Positions 46,001 through 55,059 of a DNA stretch of 64,000 nucleotides are shown piece by piece (positions within the stretch are counted from its first letter, which is position 1; each line of letters starts with the position of its first letter). The stretch covers positions 382,001-446,000 of the forward strand of contig JAGUCH010000009.1 of the NCBI GenBank assembly GCA_019096065.1, given 5' to 3'. Both the position numbers and the translations under genes were made by a program. A model generated the notes under the pieces. The model saw nothing but the letters and a program-made list of their open reading frames with translations. It made no database searches and had not been told where the DNA came from. Source of the stretch: Paracyclopina nana. Lineage: Eukaryota > Arthropoda > Copepoda > Cyclopoida > Cyclopettidae.

Positions 46001-49000
46001 GCCCACCAATAGCACGCGCGGACTTTACTATTGGCCGTTGACCTCTGCACCACTGAGCCACTGCGCCACATGAAGTTTCAAATAAAAAATGGCATTTACA
46101 TGCCCACCAATAGCGAGTAAGGACTTTATTATTGGCCGTTGACCTCTGCGCCACTGAGCCACTGCGCCACATGAAGTTTCAACTAAAACTCATTCATTTG
46201 AGTCCTATGCCTGACTAATGGCACAAATTTCGCGATTTCTGTGTCGCTGGACACCTGGCCACTACCCAAATCCTGATTTTGAGACATCCCCTTTGAACCA
46301 AAATGTCAGTTTTGGCTGATAATTTGAGGCTAGTGGAAAGGGAAGCAACATTTTCGGACGTCAGTTCAGTTGCGGTGACGTAGAAGCGCGCGCGAGAAGT
46401 TGACCCGTGCCTTATTAGTGTTACAAGGCGTGGATTTTGATTTCAGGCCAAAAGTAGCCAATTTCATCTAACAATACAGTCACTTGTAATAATCATAACC
46501 ATTCTGGAAGCACTTTAATTGGTGCCTTCGCTTACCCAAAAGCCAGCCTTGAATTTTACTAAAAATTGAAATTTCTAGCTATGTAAGCCTCAAAATATGG
46601 TCAAATGATAATAAAATGTTATGCCACAAAAGAAATGAAGCATGCTAAAATCTTACCTTGCCAAACATAATCAAGAGAAAAGCTAACTTAACAGTCATGG
46701 ACGTCCTAACTTGGGCTGCAATTTGACGTGCAAAAACTTACGTAATTAGTTGCTAGGCTAGATATGGGGTCTGCTTACTGTTTCCTATTGGACCCTTAAT
46801 GTGAGTCCAAGTCAAACTTTTGACCCATCTTGATTTTTCGAGAGCCAAAACTTGCGTATCGCGTAATACTACTAATATACTGCTATGCAAACTCGGATTT
46901 GTTGAGAAGGTCAAATTTGAGTCAAAATGTCAGTTGTGGCTGATAATTTGAGGCAACTGGGCTCTAAATTTGAGGCAAAGTCAAACTTTTGACCCATCTT
47001 GATTTTGCAAGAGCCAAAACTTGTGTATCGCGTAATACTACTAATAAACTGCTATGAAAACTCGGAATTCTGGACAAAGTCTAGTGGCCCAAAGTCTACT
47101 GGCCCAAAGTATTAGTTTTTGTCCTAATGCTGCATTTTCGTTTATGTCCCAATATTGTTTTGTCATTTTGGTCTCAATAGTGCATGTGGATTGATGTCCC
47201 AATAGCAATTTGCACATGCTCATGTCCCAATAAAGCATGGAAAAAATGAAGGCCTTGGATATTTATGAAATTTGGCCTAGAGGGGCCTGAAGGCCTATAT
47301 TTTAAGACAAAAACTAAAGACCTGTATGTACGGGTTAGCCAGTGACGCCACTCACTCACTGCCTTGAGAATAAGAACGGACAATCTCGTTTTTTGAGGAA
47401 GCGTGCGCTCAAATCAGCTGTGTTATAAAGGGAAAACCCATCTTTTCGCTGACATTTTTAAGGCTTCTTTGAAAAAATTATTTTAAAATTGTTGGTCATG
47501 TTGTGATCAATTTTAATTCAAGACCAGCCCCATCTCGTAAGGCTATTCTTGACGGAACAAAAAGACATAAAATCACGAAATCTGTTCGTCATAACTGCGG
47601 CGGCGCTGCTATCACTAAAAGAGGGAACTAAAGTAGAAAGTAATGTAGATGCTGGAGCTAATGATTTCTAATATTATTCCCTGAGAATTTTTCATTTTAA
47701 AATGCATTTTTAGCTTGGATATGATTATCAATTTATAATATAATCAACTTTAACTTCAATAACATTGAATTTTCCAGCCCAGGCTTTAAAAACAGGAAGG
47801 GCTACTATCAGCATCTTTGCTACTTTTCTCATCTACTCCTTTAAATCCAATGTGGCTAATTTTTGCTGAAACTGTTTTGTTTTGAAGTCAGTGTTGCCAG
47901 ATTTTTTTTACTTCTCAAAAGCTCTCTATTTTGGTGTTTTCTGTGAAACTCTGGCAAAAAATGAAATTGTTAATATTGATAAAATTCACTGTGTTCAATT
48001 TTTTTCGTCAGACGGGGTACCACAGTATAGTCTGACCAGAGCTGACAGCTCATAGAAGTGAAGCTCAGCTAGTATGTCACCTTATATTATAGATCATCTT
48101 GTTCAAGACCTAGTTTTTACAATAATTCTTTTTTGTAGAAAGATACTGCTTGATTATTTTGTACTGTATTCATATTTTATAGAAAAAAGTGAAGAAGCTT
48201 GAACTAAGTCTAGCAGCAATCTTAACAATTTGGGCTTATCCCGATGTGCGATCAGAAAATGAAAATTCTTATCAAAAAATATCTCTTTTATCTGCTTACC
48301 TTTTTAAATTACTCACAAGACAAAGAAATAATTTTGGTTTTCCTAATTAACTTAGCCATTTTCGCGGCGCCCCTGTCGGTAGGCCGGTTAATTTTCCCTT
48401 TCAAGATGACCGTCCGTTCTTATTCCTAAGGTTGCGAACTACGTACATGCAGCCCTTTAACAAAAACTAAACAGTGGAAATTTCAAGGCATAAGGGCCAT
48501 AAAATTGATCGTGTTTATTCGGGTCCCAATGCTAGCTCTGAGTTGACTCATATTAAAATTGGAATGCTGGAGTGGGTTCAAAATTTTGGAGTTCAACTCA
48601 TTTTTCATCAGTTCTGCTTTCAAGTTACGAGCTATCTACAGCATGGTTTTTGAAACTGCATGAAGTGGGCTGCTCTGAATAAGTGAATAAATGGGCCGAA
48701 TTGGCTGTAGCAAGGTTGCGTTTTCGGAGCTGCACCTTGTATGAATACTTTTCAACATCAAAGTTGTAATGAAAAATGTACATACCTGTACAATTATCTC
48801 CAATAATGTGAGCAAGTCCAAGTTTCATAGACTTGTTGAGGAACTGTCGATGGATCCCCATTAGGACATGGCCAATCAGAGCTGAGAAGGCTGGCGAATT
48901 TCCCTTATGGTACGCTTCAATAAGGTCCTCAAATTCCTCAAAAGTGTTTAGGGATGAATTTGTGTCAATCTCGTTGCAATCTGGCTCTTTCCTTGCTTCC

Positions 49001-49591
49001 CAAACAATGAATTTTGAGCGCTCCTTTAGAAGGGAAGAGTCCACGCCTGAAAAAAGATTATAATTAGCATTTTTTTAATATCTAAGAGTTGCAATCTGCC
49101 AACTTACGAAGCCCGGCAGGAACAATTTGCGTCCTCCCAATGACATAGACATCTCCAATGTCTACAAGGGAACAGTGGCCAATGTTTCGAAGGATGATGA
49201 CCTTACGTTGGTATTCATGGTCCCGACCATCATACAGGGCACATTTGTCGGCCAGGTAGACATTCAGGTCTGCCTTGGAACTAGCCTCCTTATTGATGAA
49301 GCAGTCTCGTGGCATCGATCGAATAAACTTGTCATAGACATCTCCAAATTGGCAAAGCTCTATTTTGCGAAAAGTGACAAAAAAATTATTTGCCAAGCCA
49401 TCAACACCAATTTGAGTGCACTTGTAAGCATAGGTGCGGCCATCTCCGTCATCACAATGTCCGTAAAGGACAAAAACAAAGTTTGAGAGGACTTTATCAC
49501 GGTTCTTCTTTCTCAGCAAGGTATAGCCGCCTTCTTGAACAATTTCTCCATTTGGAGCCGAATCAGCATCAATTGTCACGTTTGCTGCCAT
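40027..49591 (-). CDS. P-loop ATPase, probable partner gene of the transposase
   Basis: Three exons (49108-49591, 48786-49046, 40027-41453) join in frame to 723 residues. Exon 2 ends with ..HIIGDNCTG and exon 3 begins with KSTMADQ. Splicing thus creates Walker A, GDNCTGKST, at residues 244-252. A Walker B-like PPIIAD follows at 294-299, a short distance that suits helicase- or AAA-type ATPases. Exon 3 taken alone starts at a Kozak-like ATG but would lose the motif, so I prefer the three-exon model. The C-terminal half is helical and unrecognised. The stop lies 88 bp before the transposase start, same strand. Intron 2 is 7.3 kb and holds a foldback element. I have a loose memory of similar ATPases in invertebrate transposon-rich loci. 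DNA unwinding or target choice is inference. Confidence 0.7.
41635..41790. repeat. Repeat unit, GAGTCAAAATGTC family (about 165 bp)
   Basis: One unit with GGGCTCTAAATTTGAGGCAA and CTTGCGTATCGCGTAATACT. The 4.5 kb foldback element begins right after it, and further units continue at 46300-47060. Confidence 0.7.
41826..41938. repeat. Hairpin inserted in the foldback left arm
   Basis: GGCGCGCGGGATTTCTCCAC on the left mirrors GGAGAAATCCCACGCGCC on the right; the right arm of the foldback lacks it. Confidence 0.75.
42030..43195. repeat. 105 bp tandem array, left arm
   Basis: About eleven copies of a 105 bp unit containing GGCGCAGTGGCTCAGTGG, AATAATAAAGTTCGCGCACG and ATTTTTTATTTGAAACTTCA. Repeated short ORFs on both strands come from the array. 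Confidence 0.9.
43655..45275. repeat. Central tandem array, about 159 bp unit in alternating types
   Basis: About ten copies containing TTCACGTAACGCGAGTTTCG and TAGCCAGGTCAAAACTAGAT. Two subtypes alternate (GCCCTAGTTTAAA versus GCTCATAGCACAAA), giving a dimer of about 318 bp. Confidence 0.88.
45290..46185. repeat. Inverted tandem array, right arm
   Basis: About nine copies of the reverse complement of the left-arm unit, about 100 bp each and more diverged (ATGGCATTCACATGCCCACC, TTGGCCGTTGACCTCTGCGC). Confidence 0.88.
46300..47060. repeat. Further 165 bp repeat units in the ATPase intron
   Basis: A fragment at 46300-46330 and units at about 46800-47060 share GCTGATAATTTGAGGCAACT and GAGAGCCAAAACTTGCGTAT with 41635-41790. 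Confidence 0.7.
47061..48785. other. Rest of ATPase intron 2
   Basis: GTCCCAATA motifs at 47150-47230 repeat those at 36130-36195. Otherwise no repeat or gene is evident. Confidence 0.45.
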
Positions 49592-50807
49592 TTTTTTGGC
49601 AGAGAAATGGCAACCTTTCCCAGTTTGCCGTAGCGGTTAGACGAGTTTTGTTGACAAAACTGTATCGCGGGTAAATATGTTTTGAGAGGTCAAAAAAAGA
49701 CCCCAATCTGAAATAAATGTGGAAACAAATTGGAAATAGGAGCCAATCCAAATGCAAATAAATGAAAACATTATTCTGTAATTGGTTGATTCTGTTTCAG
49801 TTGTTTACGCTGTAAAAAATAATTAAATATTTGAAAGTTAAGCCAAACTAAAAAAATATGTTGCCTTAAAATTGTTAGCTCAAGGCTTTTGTTCAAAACC
49901 AGACTGTGAAAAGCAATTTCTCCCGGGAAATGAAAATTGTCCACAGTCCTGCCAGATCTGGCAGTTTTGCTCTGCAGCAACTATTTTTGAGAATGTTTGG
50001 AAAAAGCCAAAATAAAGCTATTTTCGGCGGGGCGTTTTTCAGCTGTGAAACCCATAGAAATCCAAATCAAAACATTATGTCGTTATCTAGCGAAAAAACG
50101 TGAGCATTATTGGTAAGGGAACGGATCCTGGCATAAATTTTTCCAAGGAACCGATCATATTTTTTTGAGCTCACTTTTTGTGAATTGCTCTTGCGATTCT
50201 CGTTTCCCTTGCAATGAAAAGTTGAACTCTTCCAGCATATTTAAGAATTAAATGGAGGCTTCAGTAATTGTTTGTTTTTTAAGTAAAAATCAAAGTTTGT
50301 GGTGGAAATCTTAAATTATAATCATTGATCGGGTCCAAAATTCGAACCGTAAGCTTCTGCAGGCCATTCTTTCGTCATTACATGTTATTGCTGCATTTTG
50401 ATGCATTCAAGCTATTGCTTGTAGAAAAAGCCAAATTTGTGCGTTTCCTTAGCCAGAGATAATTTTCTGGTAGCCATGACTGTTTTTCAGCTAGCTTCGC
50501 AATCTTGTCCCACAAAATACGCTTGGAAGACTCAATGTCAATGTTATTGTTATGATTTGGTTTTCTATAGAACAGTGGGTTTATTTAAAAATTTCACGAG
50601 CGAGAAATCATCATCATGGTAGCACCTCTTTCTTATTGGCTGTTGGCTATAAATATTGTATCCTAGCGTTTGGAATCAAAAGTTATGGAAGATTCAATTT
50701 TTACTCAATTTTGGCATTGCTTACGGCGTTTTTACATTTTTCCAATTTAGTAAAAAAAGATGGCGCAGTGGGTACCTCCGATTGTAATTTCCAATACCCT
50801 TTCAAAT
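49592..50807. other. Upstream of the ATPase gene
   Basis: Presumed promoter side of the ATPase gene. Short open frames here show no recognisable product. Confidence 0.4.
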
Positions 50808-51370
50808 GGACTAAAATATGCGACATACTCGACATACACGATACATGCGACATACGCGACAACCTCCTAAAATTGCAACATGTAGATATACGCATAAAGT
50901 CTGTAAGCATTTACAATTGACTTTTCCTTTCCTTCAGCATTATTTTATGTCGTGCCAATAAAAGCTCTTTGCATTTTTAGAAGAACAATTGGGCAATTTA
51001 GGCCTCCTGGTTGTGAGCTTTGTCCCATTGAGTTGATGTAGCTTTCTAAAAAAAAAGCTTATTTTCACATAGCATAGCTTGGTGAGATTTTGACCAATAA
51101 AAAATATAAAGGGCCTGTTCACCTGCTTTTTTTGGCGGATATTTTGGATAAATATTAAGTGGAGTATGGTGAGAAATGATGAGGAACTGACAATTTTTTG
51201 GTGTAGGCAGAGCTCTAGATTCGAAGTCAAAATATCATAAAAGATTTTACAATTACTGGATATTTGCTAATAATTTATTTTAGCAATTTAGGTGTCGTGT
51301 ACGTCGAGAATTTTAGTAGAAAGTTGAGTATGTTTCCAGTGTCGCGTATGTTGTGTATTTTAGTATATCC
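50808..51370. mobile_element. Inverted-repeat element with GCGACATAC subrepeats, copy 2
   Basis: The left end GGACTAAAATATGCGACATA and the reversed right end GGGGATATACTAAAATACAC match, like 21432-22008. Both copies enclose a GGCCTGTTCACCTG block. Confidence 0.7.
51110..51260. repeat. Repeat block, inverted copy at 53170-53300
   Basis: GGCCTGTTCACCTGC, AGAGCTCTAGATTCGAAGTC and TTTACAATTACTGGAT reappear reversed at 53170-53300, so the two blocks flank the coiled-coil ORF in opposite directions. The family is dispersed (also about 21590 and 34690), so this may be chance. Confidence 0.6.
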
Positions 51371-51811
51371 CCTTTCAACTAATTCTTTGCATGATCATTA
51401 TCATTTTGATTTTTGCCTTTTAAAATCAAAATATTTGCCGGTTTTGTCAAGAAACAAGAAATAATTTTCTGTCTTTTGACTCTTTTCCAGAAATCTCCTC
51501 CGGACATAAAGCTTGCTTTTCTTGGGCTAATTGTCCGTCTAATTTGATGGCAAAAGTGTCAGTGCCTAACTAGCCTTTTTATTGCAGCAAAAAATAGTTA
51601 AAATTTTTTTGGTAAACCAATTAGAAAGACAATTAATAAGATTTCAAATGAAAGCCAATAATAATCACTTGATATGCATTGTAGTGTCCAGTCTCTTACC
51701 TTTACAAAGTTGTTGATAATGAAGAAATGTTTGTAGAGTGGCTTCTAACATGTCAACTATGTCACACAAATTATCACACATGAATTAAGTTTTTTGATTG
51801 ACGACAGGCAC

Positions 51812-52897
51812 TTATAGCAGACAAATGGACATTTTCCTCTCTTTGTCCATTTTCCCAAGAATCTTGAATGCCTGTGCTTTCAATTGGTTTGCATTTTCAA
51901 TGATCCCTCCAAACTTATCCAAAGCTGATGCATACGTCATGGGGATTTTAGCAGATGTCACGTCATCCTTGACAACTATCAAAGCTCTCTTTGAGTGCCT
52001 GGGAATGCAAGCACTTTTTGGGCCTTTGGATTCATTCAGCTTCTTGGCTATGTGACCAAGAACCTTTTTCTTTAGCCTTGTTTGCACACAAATGTCACTT
52101 CTCATCATGAAGCTGGCTTTTTTCAATGGTTCCTCATACTTCTTCAGAAGTTTGGCAACACATTGCTTTTTGTTTGGTTTGAGTTGAATGAGGCACTTTT
52201 TGCAACTACCAGCATGTTTTGTTTTTATAGGTTTGACAGAGTGAATAGTTTTCTTGAATAAGCCACAATCCACTTCGCTCATTATGCCTCTGAGGAATAG
52301 GCATACATTGTCCATATCCATGGGTACACTGGGTTGCCAGTTTTGGCTTGAGACAAACAAGTTATTGTGCCTTGACCTGTTGGTCTCCATCTCTTTTTCT
52401 TCAAGCAACATGTGGAGTTGAAGTCTTTTTAATTCCATAGAAGTTTTGCTGTCTGCCAAAACATCTCCAGAGGCAATGCCTTGAACCTTTTTATGCCATA
52501 GGCTATCCAATTCCTCAATTTTTGACTCAAATTTAGCGTTCATTTCGGACTTGAAAGTTTCTGTTTGTTGAACAATTTTGTCATAGTGACTACCATTGTT
52601 TGAGATGGGGACACTTTTCACTCTCGAATCTTGAAGACGAGCTTCACCAAGCTTTTCAAGTTCTTGCCTGAGGGCAGTTATCTCAATTTGTTGTTGTTGA
52701 ATCACCTCTTCAAATGCTGCCTTATTCTTGCATTTTTCAACTTCCAAACTTGCCACACTCACTTTTAGGTCACTGATTTCCTGTTGTTGGCTCTCTAAAT
52801 TTTCGTTTAGATTGCAGAAATTTGTCTTTAATTGGCTATATTTGGAAGCCAAAGTTTCCATTTGCTTTAAGATATTGTCAATTTGCTTTTTATCCAT
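51812..52897 (-). CDS. Coiled-coil protein resembling an ORF1-type transposon protein
   Basis: A single open frame of 361 residues from the ATG at 52897. The N-terminal 110 residues form a heptad coiled coil (QQQEISDLKVSVASLEVEKC). After a linker comes a compact basic domain beginning near MDNVCLFLRGIMSEVD. It is followed by KKCLIQLKPNKKQCVAKLLK and a region near VQTRLKKKVLGHIAKKLNES. The order of coiled coil, RRM-like and basic C-terminal domain recalls LINE-1 ORF1 proteins, but no reverse transcriptase is nearby. It lies upstream of, and on the same strand as, the ATPase and transposase, so it may belong to the same element. A further exon upstream is possible. Function unproven. Confidence 0.6.
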   Translation of the reverse strand: MDKKQIDNILKQMETLASKYSQLKTNFCNLNENLESQQQEISDLKVSVASLEVEKCKNKAAFEEVIQQQQIEITALRQELEKLGEARLQDSRVKSVPISNNGSHYDKIVQQTETFKSEMNAKFESKIEELDSLWHKKVQGIASGDVLADSKTSMELKRLQLHMLLEEKEMETNRSRHNNLFVSSQNWQPSVPMDMDNVCLFLRGIMSEVDCGLFKKTIHSVKPIKTKHAGSCKKCLIQLKPNKKQCVAKLLKKYEEPLKKASFMMRSDICVQTRLKKKVLGHIAKKLNESKGPKSACIPRHSKRALIVVKDDVTSAKIPMTYASALDKFGGIIENANQLKAQAFKILGKMDKERKMSICLL

Positions 52898-53169
52898 TTT
52901 TTGGATTAACACAACCTTCTCCACTCACAAACCAACATCAACTGCAGCTCATATTTCTCTCAATTTGCACCTTCATTAGTTTTGGACCAGGAAGTAGAGT
53001 TAATTTATAGCGTCATAAGAAATCTCACCTGGCACTGTCGGGTGCTAACCACTAAATATAAGGCACTATATTAGACAATTCACTATTTATGCTCCTAATC
53101 TTACCAAGATCAAAGACACAGAAAATCATTAGTAGTCAAATGAAAGATCACCGCTGAATTTTTGTAAGA

Positions 53170-53300
53170 TCCAGTAATTATAAAATGACTTTGAATCTAG
53201 GGCTCTACCTACACCATGCTAAAAAATTATCAGTTTCCGCATTTCTCTCCAACATTTTGCTAAAATATCAGCCATAATAAGCATGTGAACAGGCTAAATT
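53170..53300. repeat. Inverted partner of the block at 51110-51260
   Basis: Reads in reverse as AGCCTGTTCACATGC.., AGAGCCCTAGATTCAAAGTC. Just before it, at about 53133, TCAAATGAAAGATCACCG matches the end of the element at 28991-29991. Confidence 0.6.
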
Positions 53301-53482
53301 GCAACAGGCTAAGAATTGTATTTTAAGATTTTAGTGGTGCTGATTCGACAAAACTAGGCATTAAAGGCTTTTTTGTGCTTTTTTAAGGCTATTTTAATGC
53401 TAAAATACCTAATAAATTGTAAATGCTTATGTGGTTTTTTAAAGAGCATAGCTAAAAAAATTTCAAGTTAATTCAAATAAAC

Positions 53483-53765
53483 TTGTCTTGAGCTTAGATT
53501 AATGTTGGGTTGGATGGCGCTTGTTGCATTCTGAAATCACTCTGTTTGTGGGCTTTTTTCGGAATCAAATGGCTATTGCAATATCTGTCATCAGTTAACT
53601 CATACAATGTGCATGGTTGAAACACCGGACCCCATTGATAAAATAACACACCTGCTTTTGTTCGCCCAAATTATGACGTCACTTTGATCAGAAGTGCCCA
53701 CTTTGCACTAGTGCAGCGCCATCTAGATATGATTAATCAATGCTTGAAGCAAGCATTTCGGAATT
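53483..53765. mobile_element. MITE family copy 3
   Basis: Shares CTCTGTTTGTGGGCTTTTTT, TTATGACGTCACTTTGATC and GCGCCATCTAGATATGATT with 29345-29633 and 32819-33132. Confidence 0.82.
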
Positions 53766-55059
53766 AGAAGTGTGTTATGTGTTTTAGTAGACATAGAAAG
53801 TGCTCTCTTTTAACTTATTTGCCAAAATATGCATTCTTCTGTACAATCATCATCTTTTTTTAGTACCGAAAAATACTCTATGTAATGCATAGTTCACATC
53901 TGTAATTAATATGCAGGAGGAAGAATTTATCAAACTTACTTTTATTTCATGAGCATAAGCCCTGCCGCTAAAAAAACTGGGCAGAGATGGTAGGACTTTT
54001 AGGGCCTACTGAAGTATGACCGAATGGCCCAAGAGGGCATTCAGATCTGTGCAGCCTGCGCGGAAAAATACGCCCTCAAATTTGGCGCAAGAGGCGCTGA
54101 CTACCCTAATTTGACTTAAGTGACTTCCCATTGATGAAATAAAAAGTTTCTAATGTTATAGTTAAATTAAAGTTGTTCCAAGAATCAGCAGTAGGCATAA
54201 GAGGGATATAAATGGTATTTATGTTCTAATAGCGTACGGAATAATCAGCTTAGTGAAAATCCCACGCGTGAATTTCATCACAGAAAAACTCTGCTATGCA
54301 AAAGTCTTCTCACCTAGTAAACTGTTAAAATATTGGAAAAGGCCTACAATATGATTGCTAACTTGAGATTTCGCCACAAATAGCTTATCAAGTTGCTGAA
54401 GCATAACTTAGTTTTTCCAAAGTTACCTTTCCTGGTTACTAACTACAATTAATGGGCTCAAAGGCAATTTACAAGGTTTGTAGACTATTGACTTATATTG
54501 CTGTATTATTTAAGGCTCAACTCCAAATTTTTCCTTTTTTACGGAAGCACAGTGGGTACCAATAAGTTGTCTTCATGCGCACGAGAAAATATGCCAAATC
54601 CCCCGAATTTTCATGAAACCACCAATTTTCAGCTTCTTATTTGGCTGACTTCTTGACAATCCAAAGACAAAAGTGGTTTGAATTACAGATATAGATTCAA
54701 TACAAAATCTAACTGTCCTTTAAATAGTTTTCAGCAAGGAATAGTAGAACATTGCAGTACCCTGAAGAAAGCCTTGGAAAGCATTAGTTGGCATGAACCA
54801 ATCATTAACTGAAGTGAGAGATAAATGTTAAAGCAAGAAATGATAAAAAAGATGGTTTACCTAAGATGTGATATCTACAATACATTAATAAAAAAAAGAA
54901 AATTCATGCAAACATATTTATATTGTGCTTCAAGTGTTTCATGACAACTTTTTGAATTATTAGCCATTTTTTCGTTTTGACTTATTCTTGCATCCTAAGC
55001 ACAATTCTTTTATGCTGCCCCACTTGAGGTAAACTCAGTGGACCTGCTTCAAAACAGAA
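53766..55059. other. Intergenic, nothing clear
   Basis: No supported gene or repeat between the MITE and the satellite array. Confidence 0.4.

Larger units (their letters stand above)
41794..46296. mobile_element. 4.5 kb foldback element with nested tandem arrays
   Basis: The left end TCAAAGGGGATGTCGCACAA and the reversed right end TCAAAGGGGATGTCTCAAAA match. Next inside, both arms carry GGTGTCCAGCGACACAGAAA or its complement. The arms contain opposed arrays of one unit (42030-43195 forward, 45290-46185 reversed), with a different array in the centre. A small hairpin (about 41826-41938) is inserted in the left arm. No transposase frame. It sits in intron 2 of the ATPase gene and interrupts a 165 bp tandem repeat. 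Confidence 0.85.

Noticed and set aside
36286-52897. Polinton/Maverick or virus-derived large element
   Set aside because: No protein-primed polymerase, capsid, protease or retroviral-type integrase was recognised; the transposase type and cysteine domain point to a DNA transposon.
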